Assembly (NCBI GenBank): GCA_902778625.1
Contig: CACYYM010000005.1
Coordinates: forward strand, 1-64,000
DNA length: 64,000 bases
Source: an uncultured Bacteroidales bacterium
GTDB taxonomy: Bacteria > Bacteroidota > Bacteroidia > Bacteroidales > Bacteroidaceae
Direction: 5' to 3'
Below the pieces are notes generated by a model. It saw only the letters and a list, made by a program, of their open reading frames with translations. It made no database searches and was not told where the DNA came from. Of the stretch, positions 9,806 to 17,333 are shown piece by piece (within the stretch, counting starts at the first letter, position 1; each line of letters opens with the position of its first letter). A program made the position numbers and the translations under genes.

Positions 9806-9836
9806 AAATGTAATGTTTTTTTCCTTAATATCAAAG
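9806..9836 (-). promoter_or_regulatory. Promoter of the receptor-oxidoreductase unit
   Basis: On the minus strand, TACATTTG (complement of 9806-9813) forms the -7 element and TTTG (complement of 9833-9836) the -33 element, 19 bases apart. The start codon is about 30 bases downstream. Confidence 0.65.
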
Positions 9837-9896
9837 AAAAAAAGCGTGTTTTTCTAATTGTCTGATAATCAGTGTGGCACATGGGGCATGAAAACG

Positions 9897-9982
9897 CCGC
9901 CTGCGGGGATTGCAATTTCCGCGTGCGGCGATGACGATTTCCGCGTGCGGCGTTTGCCATTTCCGCACGCGGAAAATATTTT
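9897..9982. repeat. 22-bp phased repeat array A (CCGCNNGCGG type)
   Basis: Four ten-base cores of the form CCGCNNGCGG start at 9897, 9919, 9941 and 9963, exactly 22 bases apart. Linkers resemble GATTGCAATTT. The last core is inverted relative to the previous one, so 9937-9950 can pair with 9963-9976 as a strong hairpin. The array lies between two divergent promoters. Confidence 0.85.
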
Positions 9983-10012
9983 ATGGTCAGCGAGAAATTA
10001 TTATTTGTCAAG

Positions 10013-10045
10013 TTGCTTCCGTTTAGAAGAAATTCCGTATATTTG
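10013..10045 (+). promoter_or_regulatory. Promoter of the GH3 operon
   Basis: TTG at 10013-10015 and TATATTTG at 10038-10045 with a 22-base gap; the start codon at 10064 is 18 bases downstream. An in-frame ATG at 9983 lies upstream of this promoter and is not the start. Confidence 0.6.
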
Positions 10046-10063
10046 CAGAAAAAACGTGAGGAT

Positions 10064-12184
10064 ATGAAACAAAACCACCCATTTCATCGAGTTTTTTTGC
10101 TCGTCTTGTTTACTATGACTTGTGCTGCCACTTCCTCTTATGCGCAGCCTTATCCCTATCAGAATCCGAACCTCAGTCCTAAGGAGCGAGCCCTCGACCT
10201 CTGCAGCAGGTTGACGTTGAACGAGAAGGTCGGCCTGATGATGAACTTCTCGCAACCCGTCGAACGCCTTGATGTGCCTGTCTTCCAATGGTGGAGCGAG
10301 GCGCTGCATGGCGTGGGCCGTAACGGTAAGACCACCGTCTTTCCTATTACGATGGCAATGGCTGCGACGTTCGACACCGTGCTTGTGGAAAAGATTTTCA
10401 CGGCGACAAGCGATGAGGCGCGCGTCAAGCACAACCAGGCACACCGCCTTGGAACACAGCGAGAAATGTATCACGGCTTGTCTTTTTGGACACCGAACAT
10501 CAACATTTTCCGCGACCCGCGATGGGGCAGAGGACAGGAGACATATGGAGAAGACCCGTACCTCACGGCCGTCATGGGCAAGAGCGTCGTGCGAGGCCTG
10601 CAAGGGCCTGCGGATGCTCGCTACCAGAAGTTACTCGCTTGCGCCAAGCATTATGCTGTTCACAGCGGTCCCGAGTGGAGCCGTCACCGTTTTAATGCGG
10701 AGAACATCAAGCTCAGAGATCTCCACGAGACGTACCTCTATGCCTTCCGTGCCTTGGTGAAAGAGGCGAAGGTGGCTGAGGTGATGTGCGCCTACAACCG
10801 CTTCGAGGGCAAACCCTGCTGCGGCAGCGACCGCCTCTTGCAGCAGATACTGCGCGACGAATGGGGCTTCGACGGCTTAGTAACCAGCGACTGCGGTGCC
10901 ATCGACGACTTCTGGAAAGACTACGGACACCATTACAGCCAAAACAAGACCGAGGCAACCAGCCAGGCGGTCATTGCCGGGACTGACGTCGAATGCGGCA
11001 GCAGCTACGGTAGCCTCGTGGATGGCGTGAAGGAAGGGCGCATCAAGGAGGAGACCATAGACAGGAGCCTCGTCCGTCTGCTTGAGGCACGTTTCCGTCT
11101 TGGCGACTTCGACGACCCCGAACTCAATCCCTGGAACAAAATTCCCGACAGCCGTCTTTGCTGCAAGGAACACGCTGACCTCGCTCTCGAAGCAGCTCGC
11201 AAGAGCATCGTCCTCTTGAGAAACGAAAAGAACCTGTTGCCGCTTGCAGAAAGCACCGAAGGGCTCTTCATCATGGGGCCCAATGCAACGGACGAGGAAA
11301 TGATGTGGGGCAACTACAACGGCTTTCCGCTTCACACCATCACGCTGGCAGAAGGCATCAAGGCCATCAATCCATCAGCGACTTTAATACCTTGGAAACG
11401 CGATGTTCAGCAGCAGGTGGAGGCCGCGAAGGACGCCAAAACGGTCGTCTTCTGCGGTGGTATCTCACCACGTCTTGAGGGAGAAGAGATGAATGTCGAC
11501 GAGCCGGGCTTCAAGGGCGGCGACCGCACCATGATAGAACTGCCGCAGTATCAGCGCGACATCCTCGCTGCGCTGCACAAGGCAGGCAAGCGTGTCATCC
11601 TTGCTCTCTGCTCAGGCAGTGCGATAGGGCTTGTTCCGGAACAACAATCGACAGACGCCATCCTGCAAGTTTGGTACGGAGGTCAGGCAGGCGGACAGGC
11701 TGTGGCAGAGGTGCTCTTCGGCCGCGTCAATCCAAGCGGTAAGCTGCCTGTGACGTTCTATCGCAACGTGGACCAGCTGCCCGATTTCGAGGACTACAAC
11801 ATGGAAGGGCATACCTACCGCTTCTTCCGTGGCGAGCCGCTCTATCCCTTCGGCTACGGTCTCAGTTACAGCAAGTTCATCTATGGCAAGCCGCGTTTCG
11901 CAGACGGCAAGTTGACGCTCTCCGTCAGCAATAAGAGCAAGCGGGACGGCACGGAGACGGTGCTTGTATATATTAATAAGGTAGGCGACACAGACGGTCC
12001 CATCCGCACGCTGCGTGCCTTCCAGCGCGTCGATGTTGCCGCAGGAAGCACTCAGAACGTCAGCATCCCCTTGCCCGACTCGGCTTTCGAATGGTGGGAC
12101 GTGAAGTCGAACGCCATGAGAATCCTGCCAGGAGAGTACATCATTCAGGTTGGCAACCAACGCCTGCGTATAAACAGAAAGTAA
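10064..12184 (+). CDS. Exported glycoside hydrolase family 3, beta-xylosidase-like
   Basis: A 706-residue enzyme with signal peptide MKQNHPFHRVFLLVLF... The catalytic barrel shows CAKHYAVH (about 193-200) and GFDGLVTSDCGAID, where the aspartate of SDC (about 276) matches the GH3 nucleophile. SDCGAI is the form seen in xylan beta-xylosidases of this family. The GH3 C-terminal alpha/beta domain and a final fibronectin-like domain (after LYPFGYGLSY) follow. It should release single sugars from the non-reducing ends of plant oligosaccharides, probably in the periplasm. A second GH3 gene starts 6 bases after it, so they form an operon. Xylosidase rather than arabinosidase or glucosidase is likely but unproven. 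Confidence 0.85.
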   Translation: MKQNHPFHRVFLLVLFTMTCAATSSYAQPYPYQNPNLSPKERALDLCSRLTLNEKVGLMMNFSQPVERLDVPVFQWWSEALHGVGRNGKTTVFPITMAMAATFDTVLVEKIFTATSDEARVKHNQAHRLGTQREMYHGLSFWTPNINIFRDPRWGRGQETYGEDPYLTAVMGKSVVRGLQGPADARYQKLLACAKHYAVHSGPEWSRHRFNAENIKLRDLHETYLYAFRALVKEAKVAEVMCAYNRFEGKPCCGSDRLLQQILRDEWGFDGLVTSDCGAIDDFWKDYGHHYSQNKTEATSQAVIAGTDVECGSSYGSLVDGVKEGRIKEETIDRSLVRLLEARFRLGDFDDPELNPWNKIPDSRLCCKEHADLALEAARKSIVLLRNEKNLLPLAESTEGLFIMGPNATDEEMMWGNYNGFPLHTITLAEGIKAINPSATLIPWKRDVQQQVEAAKDAKTVVFCGGISPRLEGEEMNVDEPGFKGGDRTMIELPQYQRDILAALHKAGKRVILALCSGSAIGLVPEQQSTDAILQVWYGGQAGGQAVAEVLFGRVNPSGKLPVTFYRNVDQLPDFEDYNMEGHTYRFFRGEPLYPFGYGLSYSKFIYGKPRFADGKLTLSVSNKSKRDGTETVLVYINKVGDTDGPIRTLRAFQRVDVAAGSTQNVSIPLPDSAFEWWDVKSNAMRILPGEYIIQVGNQRLRINRK

Positions 12185-12190
12185 GATAAT

Positions 12191-14638
12191 ATGAACAAAA
12201 CCCTTTTAACTTCAGTCCTTATGTGTGCTGTCATAGCACTGCCAGCCCGTTCGCAGTGCATCCCTCGTGATGAGAAAGTAGAGGCGCAGGTCGAGGCCTT
12301 GCTCTCCAAGATGTCCCTCAGCGACAAGGTAGGGCAGATGTGTGAACTCGCCATCGACAAGGTGGTGCAGAACCCGATGGCAGGTAACGCCTCGCAAACG
12401 CTGGCCGGCGGATTGCTTTCGGCAGACGCGGTCAATGATGTCTTCGGCAAGTACAGGGTGGGCTCCATATTGAATGTCCCGTTTGGCACTGCCCAGACGC
12501 CCGAGAAATGGGCCGACATCATCCGTGCTCTCAACCAAGCATCGTTGGAGCAATGTGGTGTGCCGCAAATCTACGGCGTCGACCAGATACATGGCGCCAG
12601 CTATACTTGGGGCGCGACGCTCTTTCCGCAGGAAGTGGGACAAGGCTCCAGCTTCAACCCCGCCATTCCCCGCCGCATCGGAGAGATAACGGCGTACGAG
12701 ACCCGAGCCTGCCTCATCCCCTGGGTCTATTCGCCTGTGATGGACATTGCGCGTTCGCCGCTCTGGCCCCGTGTATGGGAAAGCTTTGGCGAGGACGTCC
12801 TGCTGAACGGCATCATGGCTTCTGAACTGACGCGCGGCCTGCAGGGCGACAACCCGAACAGCGTGGGGATGCAGAACGTGGCGGCTTGCCTGAAGCACTA
12901 CATGGCGTACGGCGCGGCTGTGAGCGGCAAGGACCGCACGCCGTCGAGCGTCACCTATCGCGACATGATGGAGAAGTATTTCCAGCCCTTCCGCATGTGT
13001 TGCGAGGCAGGAGCGCTCAGCCTGATGGTCAACTCGGCCAACAACAACGGCGTGCCCTTCCATGCGAATCACCGCTTGCTCACAGAGTGGTTGAAGGAAG
13101 GCCTTGACTGGGACGGCATGATTGTGACGGACTGGGCGGACATCGACAACATCTGGCGCCGCGATCACGTTGCCGCCACAAAGAAAGACGCCATTGCGCT
13201 CGCCATCAATGCGGGTATCGACATGACGATGGACCCCTATTCCACGGACTTCTGCGACCTGCTCATCGAGCTCGTGAACGAGGGCAGAGTGCCGATGTCG
13301 CGCATCGACGACGCCGTTCGACGCATCCTCCGACTGAAGATTCGCATCGGTCTGATGGATTGCTCGACTTGGGACATCCCTTATGGAACCCCAGAAAAGG
13401 GAAAGGCGAAGAAGGGCAAGAAGGCTCCAAAGACCTTGTCTGCGATGTATCCCGACTTCGGAAGCGACCGCTTTGCTCAAGAGGCGACGAGCATGGCAGA
13501 AGAGTGCATGGTGCTTCTTAAGAACGAGCAACAGGTATTGCCGCTCAGGAAAGGCGCCAAGTTGTTTGTCTGCGGCCCCAACGCCAACTCGTTCCGCACG
13601 ATGAATGGGGGCTGGACGTACACCTGGCAAGGCAACCAGACCGACGAGATTGCCACGAAGATTGGCAAATACAGGACTTTCCTGGGAGCACTCGAAGCGA
13701 AGTTCGGCAAGGAGAATGTCACGTTCAGCGAGATGGTTCGCTATGATGCGCGGAACTTCAACCTCGACCATAAGGTGCAGGACGGCCAGCAAGGCGATAA
13801 TGCTCTCAAAGCCAAGATAGCAGCCGCCGACGTCATCGTGGCCTTTGTCGGCGAGAACTCCTATACCGAGACGCCCGGCAACATCGACGACCTCACGCTC
13901 TCGCCCAACCAACAGGACATGGTGCGGTCGCTGGCAAGCTACGGCAAACCCATTGTGCTCGTATTGAATGAGGGCCGACCCCGCATTGTGAGCGGGATTG
14001 AGCCCCTGGCGAAGGCAGTGGTCCACACCTTCCTGCCCGGCAATTACGGCGGCGATGCTTTGGCCAATCTGCTCGCCGGAGAAGCCAACTTCTCAGGCCG
14101 CATGCCCTACACCTACCCGAAGCATCACGGCTCGTTCATCACCTACGACTGCAAGCCCTGCGAGTATGTAGAGACGATGGCCGGCGCGTACAACTACGAT
14201 GCCAACACTACGGTGCAATGGACCTTTGGCTCCGGCATCTCTTATTCCGAGGTGAAGTATGCCAACCTGCGCGTCGAGACACCAAAAGCGGCAGGCAAGG
14301 TGAAGCCCGGCAAAGGCTTCTCTCCCCGCTCGGCGGCTGGCACGAAGTACGACGGTGACCTTCGCTTTAGCGTAGATGTCACGAATCAATCGGACAGGAA
14401 GGTCAAGGAACCGGTTCTCTTGTTTGTGTCCGACCTCGTTGCCTCGCTGACGCCCGATGTGAAACGGCTGCGTGCCTTTACTAAGGTGGAACTTGAGGCT
14501 CACGAGACAAAGACGGTGACGCTCACGGTTCAGCCTTCCGACCTCGCCTTCGTGAACGAGGACATGGAGTGGGTTCTCGAGCCAGGCCAGTTCAGGGCGG
14601 CCGTCGGAAACCAGCGCGTCGAGTTCAGCATTGAATAA
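12191..14638 (+). CDS. Exported glycoside hydrolase family 3, beta-glucosidase-like
   Basis: An 815-residue enzyme with signal peptide MNKTLLTSVLMCAVIALPARS. The barrel shows QIHGASYTWGATLFPQEVG, CLKHYMAYGA and GMIVTDWADID, whose TDW aspartate (about residue 313) is the expected nucleophile. The C-terminal alpha/beta domain contains FVGENSYTETPGNIDDL, and a fibronectin-like domain (SFGSG-type FGSGISYSEV onward) closes the protein. TDWADI is typical of GH3 beta-glucosidases and glucan exohydrolases, so it probably complements the upstream xylosidase-like enzyme by trimming a different linkage. A short Lys/Gly-rich linker (GKAKKGKKAPK) lies between the barrel and the second domain. Confidence 0.85.
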   Translation: MNKTLLTSVLMCAVIALPARSQCIPRDEKVEAQVEALLSKMSLSDKVGQMCELAIDKVVQNPMAGNASQTLAGGLLSADAVNDVFGKYRVGSILNVPFGTAQTPEKWADIIRALNQASLEQCGVPQIYGVDQIHGASYTWGATLFPQEVGQGSSFNPAIPRRIGEITAYETRACLIPWVYSPVMDIARSPLWPRVWESFGEDVLLNGIMASELTRGLQGDNPNSVGMQNVAACLKHYMAYGAAVSGKDRTPSSVTYRDMMEKYFQPFRMCCEAGALSLMVNSANNNGVPFHANHRLLTEWLKEGLDWDGMIVTDWADIDNIWRRDHVAATKKDAIALAINAGIDMTMDPYSTDFCDLLIELVNEGRVPMSRIDDAVRRILRLKIRIGLMDCSTWDIPYGTPEKGKAKKGKKAPKTLSAMYPDFGSDRFAQEATSMAEECMVLLKNEQQVLPLRKGAKLFVCGPNANSFRTMNGGWTYTWQGNQTDEIATKIGKYRTFLGALEAKFGKENVTFSEMVRYDARNFNLDHKVQDGQQGDNALKAKIAAADVIVAFVGENSYTETPGNIDDLTLSPNQQDMVRSLASYGKPIVLVLNEGRPRIVSGIEPLAKAVVHTFLPGNYGGDALANLLAGEANFSGRMPYTYPKHHGSFITYDCKPCEYVETMAGAYNYDANTTVQWTFGSGISYSEVKYANLRVETPKAAGKVKPGKGFSPRSAAGTKYDGDLRFSVDVTNQSDRKVKEPVLLFVSDLVASLTPDVKRLRAFTKVELEAHETKTVTLTVQPSDLAFVNEDMEWVLEPGQFRAAVGNQRVEFSIE

Positions 14639-14640
14639 GA

Positions 14641-14830
14641 CAACGTGTCGAGTTGCCAAACACAACGTGCTGTGTTTGCAATTTCAACGTGCTGTGTTTG
14701 CAATTTCGACGTGTCGAGTTTGTCAACTTAACGTGTGATGATTTTAATCCCCGCAGGCGGCGTTTTAATTTCCGCGTGCGGGGATTGGCATTTCCGCGTG
14801 CGGGGATTGCAATCTCCGCGTGCGGCGTTT
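14641..14830. repeat. 22-bp phased repeat array B (hybrid of both sequence types)
   Basis: Nine units in continuous phase. CGTG cores start at 14644, 14666, 14688, 14710 and 14732 within CAACGTG(C/T)-type units. A CAGG at 14754 and CGTG at 14775, 14797 and 14819 lie within CCGCNNGCGG-type units. Steps are 22 bases except one of 21. Linkers of the form TTTGCAATTT or GATTGCAAT are shared by both types. It fills the gap between the GH3 operon end and the tRNA. Confidence 0.85.
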
Positions 14831-14908
14831 ATGGATATAAAAGAACAACCCGGGGCTACCGCTGAAATAAAATATTCCAGAAATGCCACCGGATTGCTAC
14901 CACCCTCG

Positions 14909-14981
14909 TTGCGGGAGCACGACTCGAACGTGCGACCTCCAGGTTATGAGCCTGACGAGCTACCAACTGCTCTACCCCGCG
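14909..14981 (-). tRNA. Initiator tRNA-fMet (anticodon CAT)
   Basis: The minus strand folds into a 73-base cloverleaf without encoded CCA. The acceptor begins CGCGGGG and ends TCCCGCA-A, leaving a C1-A72 mismatch. The D stem GAGC/GCTC has an A11-T24 pair. Both are hallmarks of bacterial initiator tRNA. The anticodon loop is CTCATAA. The anticodon stem next to the loop is AGG/CCT instead of the usual three G-C pairs. Confidence 0.93.
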
Positions 14982-15112
14982 ATATTTGTTGTTTGCGGCT
15001 GCAAAGGTAAGACGAAAATCCCAATCTGCCAAATTATTTATGTAAAAAAGTGTGCCCAAAAGTGCCTTATGGCACAAAATAACACTTTTTGTGCATTTTT
15101 CTCACCTGAAAA

Positions 15113-15144
15113 TTGCACAAATCAAATAAAATGTGCTATCTTTG
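15113..15144 (+). promoter_or_regulatory. Promoter of the tetR-type gene, very close to its start
   Basis: TTG at 15113-15115 and TATCTTTG at 15137-15144, 21 bases apart. The start codon at 15153 is only 8 bases after the box, leaving almost no leader. Confidence 0.65.
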
Positions 15145-15152
15145 CAAGCGAA

Positions 15153-15761
15153 ATGGCAGTAGTAAAGACACGTATCAAACTTGTAGATGTGGCTCGTCAG
15201 CTGTTCGCAAAGAACGGTCTGGAGAATACCACGATGAACGACATTGCTCAAGCCTCGGGCAAGGGTCGGCGCACCCTCTATACTTATTTCAAGAGTAAGG
15301 AGGAGATCTACTGGGCAGTTATTGAGGGCGAGCTGGAGCGAATCAACGAGAAGATGAACGATGTGGCGTCGTTCCCGATGGAGCCTGAGGACAAGCTCGT
15401 CGAAGTTATCTACACGCATCTCAACATGATTAAGGAAGCCGTTCAGCGTAACGGCAACCTGCGGGCAGAGTTCTTCCGCAACATCATCATGGTCGAAAAA
15501 GTGCGCAAAAACTTCGACCGCAGCGAGCAAAGGCTCTTCGCTTCCATCATGGCAGAAGGCGTCCAGCTGGGTCGCTTCGAAATCGACAGCATTCCGCTCT
15601 GCTCCGACATCATGCATTATTGTGTCAAAGGGCTTGAGATTCCCTACATCTACGGTCGCCTGGCAGACGGCATGCCTCAGGGCATGAGTCGCGGCATCGT
15701 GCAGAAACTTATCCATAAAGCGCTGAGCCGACAGGAGAAGCACATCAGCCAGTACTTATAA
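15153..15761 (+). CDS. TetR/AcrR-family transcriptional regulator
   Basis: A 202-residue protein. The N-terminal helix-turn-helix (residues about 5-50) reads LVDVARQLFAKNG, TTMNDIAQASGKGRRTLYTYF and YFKSKEEI, the standard TetR pattern. The C-terminal ligand domain is not recognisable. The start at 15153 is chosen because it lies right before the HTH and after a promoter; the longer open frame upstream runs antisense through the tRNA. fabG starts 24 bases downstream, so the regulator may control fatty-acid synthesis or its own operon, which is an inference from position only. Confidence 0.85.
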   Translation: MAVVKTRIKLVDVARQLFAKNGLENTTMNDIAQASGKGRRTLYTYFKSKEEIYWAVIEGELERINEKMNDVASFPMEPEDKLVEVIYTHLNMIKEAVQRNGNLRAEFFRNIIMVEKVRKNFDRSEQRLFASIMAEGVQLGRFEIDSIPLCSDIMHYCVKGLEIPYIYGRLADGMPQGMSRGIVQKLIHKALSRQEKHISQYL

Positions 15762-15785
15762 AGGAATAAAGAAATTAGAAACAAT

Positions 15786-16544
15786 ATGGGATTATTAGAA
15801 GGAAAGACCGCACTCATCACGGGTGCAGCAAGAGGCATCGGTAAGGCGATTGCCTTGAAGTTCGCCTCCGAAGGCGCTAACATAGCATTCACAGACCTCG
15901 TTCTAAACGACGAGATGGCTGCCGGACTCGAAGCCACACGCAAGGAAATCGAAGCAGTCGGCGTTGTTTGCAAGGCTTATGCAGGCAATGCTGCCGACTT
16001 CGCAGCGACCGAAGAGGTTGTGCAGAAGATAAAGGAAGACTTCGGCACCATCGATATCCTCGTCAACAACGCTGGCATCACGAAGGACGGACTCATGCTC
16101 CGTATGACCGAACAGCAGTGGGATGCCGTCATCAACGTCAACCTGAAGAGCACCTTCAACTTCACTCATGCTTGCGTGCCAGTAATGATGCGTCAGCGTG
16201 GCGGCAGCATCATCAACATGGCAAGCGTGGTTGGTGTTCACGGTAATGCTGGTCAGGCAAACTACGCAGCCTCGAAGGCCGGCATGATAGCCCTCGCCAA
16301 GAGCATCGCTCAGGAGATGGGCCCAAAGGGAATCCGCGCAAATGCCATCGCTCCAGGCTTTATTGAAACAGCCATGACGGCACAGCTCAGCGAAGAGATT
16401 CGCGAGGAATGGAAGAAGAAGATACCTCTTCGTCGAGGCGGTCAGGTTGACGATATTGCCAACGTAGCCACGTTCCTCGCCAGCGACATGAGCAGCTACG
16501 TAAGCGGCCAGGTCATCCAAGTGGATGGCGGCATGAATATGTGA
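15786..16544 (+). CDS. fabG: 3-oxoacyl-[acyl-carrier-protein] reductase
   Basis: A 252-residue short-chain dehydrogenase that reduces 3-oxoacyl-ACP with NADPH in fatty-acid elongation. Visible motifs are the cofactor loop TGAARGIG (near residue 13), NNAG (about 92-95), the catalytic Ser in IINMASVVG, and YAASK with catalytic Tyr and Lys (about 159-163). The C-terminal end VSGQVIQVDGGMNM is typical of FabG. Length and motifs fit the family well. The stop TGA overlaps the next ATG by one base. Confidence 0.9.
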   Translation: MGLLEGKTALITGAARGIGKAIALKFASEGANIAFTDLVLNDEMAAGLEATRKEIEAVGVVCKAYAGNAADFAATEEVVQKIKEDFGTIDILVNNAGITKDGLMLRMTEQQWDAVINVNLKSTFNFTHACVPVMMRQRGGSIINMASVVGVHGNAGQANYAASKAGMIALAKSIAQEMGPKGIRANAIAPGFIETAMTAQLSEEIREEWKKKIPLRRGGQVDDIANVATFLASDMSSYVSGQVIQVDGGMNM

Positions 16545-17230
16545 TGACCGTCTTATACGAAGATAATCATCTAATAGCCGTAGCAAAGAAAGCAGGGGAC
16601 ATCGTTCAGGGAGACAAGACTGGCGATGTCCCTTTGTCAGATAAAGTGAAGGCTTACCTGAAGGACAAGTACCAGAAGCCCGGTAACGTCTATCTCGGTG
16701 TGGTCCACAGGTTGGACCGTCCCGTCAGCGGCATCGTCCTCTTTGCCAAAACAAGCAAGGCTCTGCCGCGACTCAACAGGATGTTTGCCGAGCACGAGGC
16801 TGTCAGGAAGACTTATCTTGCCATTGTCGCAAACAAACCTCCGCAGTTGGAAGGTACGCTTACGCATTGGCTGACGAGAAACGAGAAACAGAACACGGCC
16901 AGAGCCTACGACCGAGAAGTGCCAAACAGCAAGAAAGCCGTGCTCGATTATCGTGTTGTTGCACAGTCGGAACGCTACATCTTGCTTGAAATTACGTTGC
17001 ATACCGGTCGCCACCATCAGATACGCTGTCAGCTTGCAAAGATAGGCTGTCCCATCAAAGGCGACTTGAAGTATGGTGCGCCACGCAGCAATCCCGACGG
17101 CAGCATTAGCCTCCATGCCTGGCGACTCTCGCTTGAGCATCCCGTCTCGCACGTTCCTGTTGACATCGAAGCGCCTTTGCCCGACGAAAAACTTTGGCAA
17201 ATCCTTGCAAGTGAACGGAGAAAACTGTAA
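16544..17230 (+). CDS. RluA-family pseudouridine synthase
   Basis: A 228-residue enzyme that converts uridine to pseudouridine in RNA. It carries the family signature VHRLDRPVSGIVLFAKT (catalytic Asp in HRLDR) and the later LHTGRHHQIRCQLA motif. There is no N-terminal S4 domain, so it is of the short form. ATG at 16544 is preferred over the GTG at 16541, because it forms a TGATG overlap with fabG and suggests coupled translation. Which RNA site is modified cannot be told. Confidence 0.87.
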   Translation: MTVLYEDNHLIAVAKKAGDIVQGDKTGDVPLSDKVKAYLKDKYQKPGNVYLGVVHRLDRPVSGIVLFAKTSKALPRLNRMFAEHEAVRKTYLAIVANKPPQLEGTLTHWLTRNEKQNTARAYDREVPNSKKAVLDYRVVAQSERYILLEITLHTGRHHQIRCQLAKIGCPIKGDLKYGAPRSNPDGSISLHAWRLSLEHPVSHVPVDIEAPLPDEKLWQILASERRKL

Positions 17231-17333
17231 GTTTGTGGCGTGAAGAGCGTGATGAGAGATGAAAAGTGAGGCAAAAAAGCTAACACATTATATATAATAG
17301 CGTAAGAGAAAACAAAACAAAGAATAAAGAGCC

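Noticed and set aside
12212..14026. 604-codon open frame on the minus strand
   Set aside because: It is the shadow of the second GH3 gene; no signal, motif or promoter of its own and the plus-strand frame has clear catalytic motifs.
14883..15152. Upstream extension of the TetR gene
   Set aside because: It runs antisense through the initiator tRNA and over the promoter; the conserved HTH begins right after 15153.
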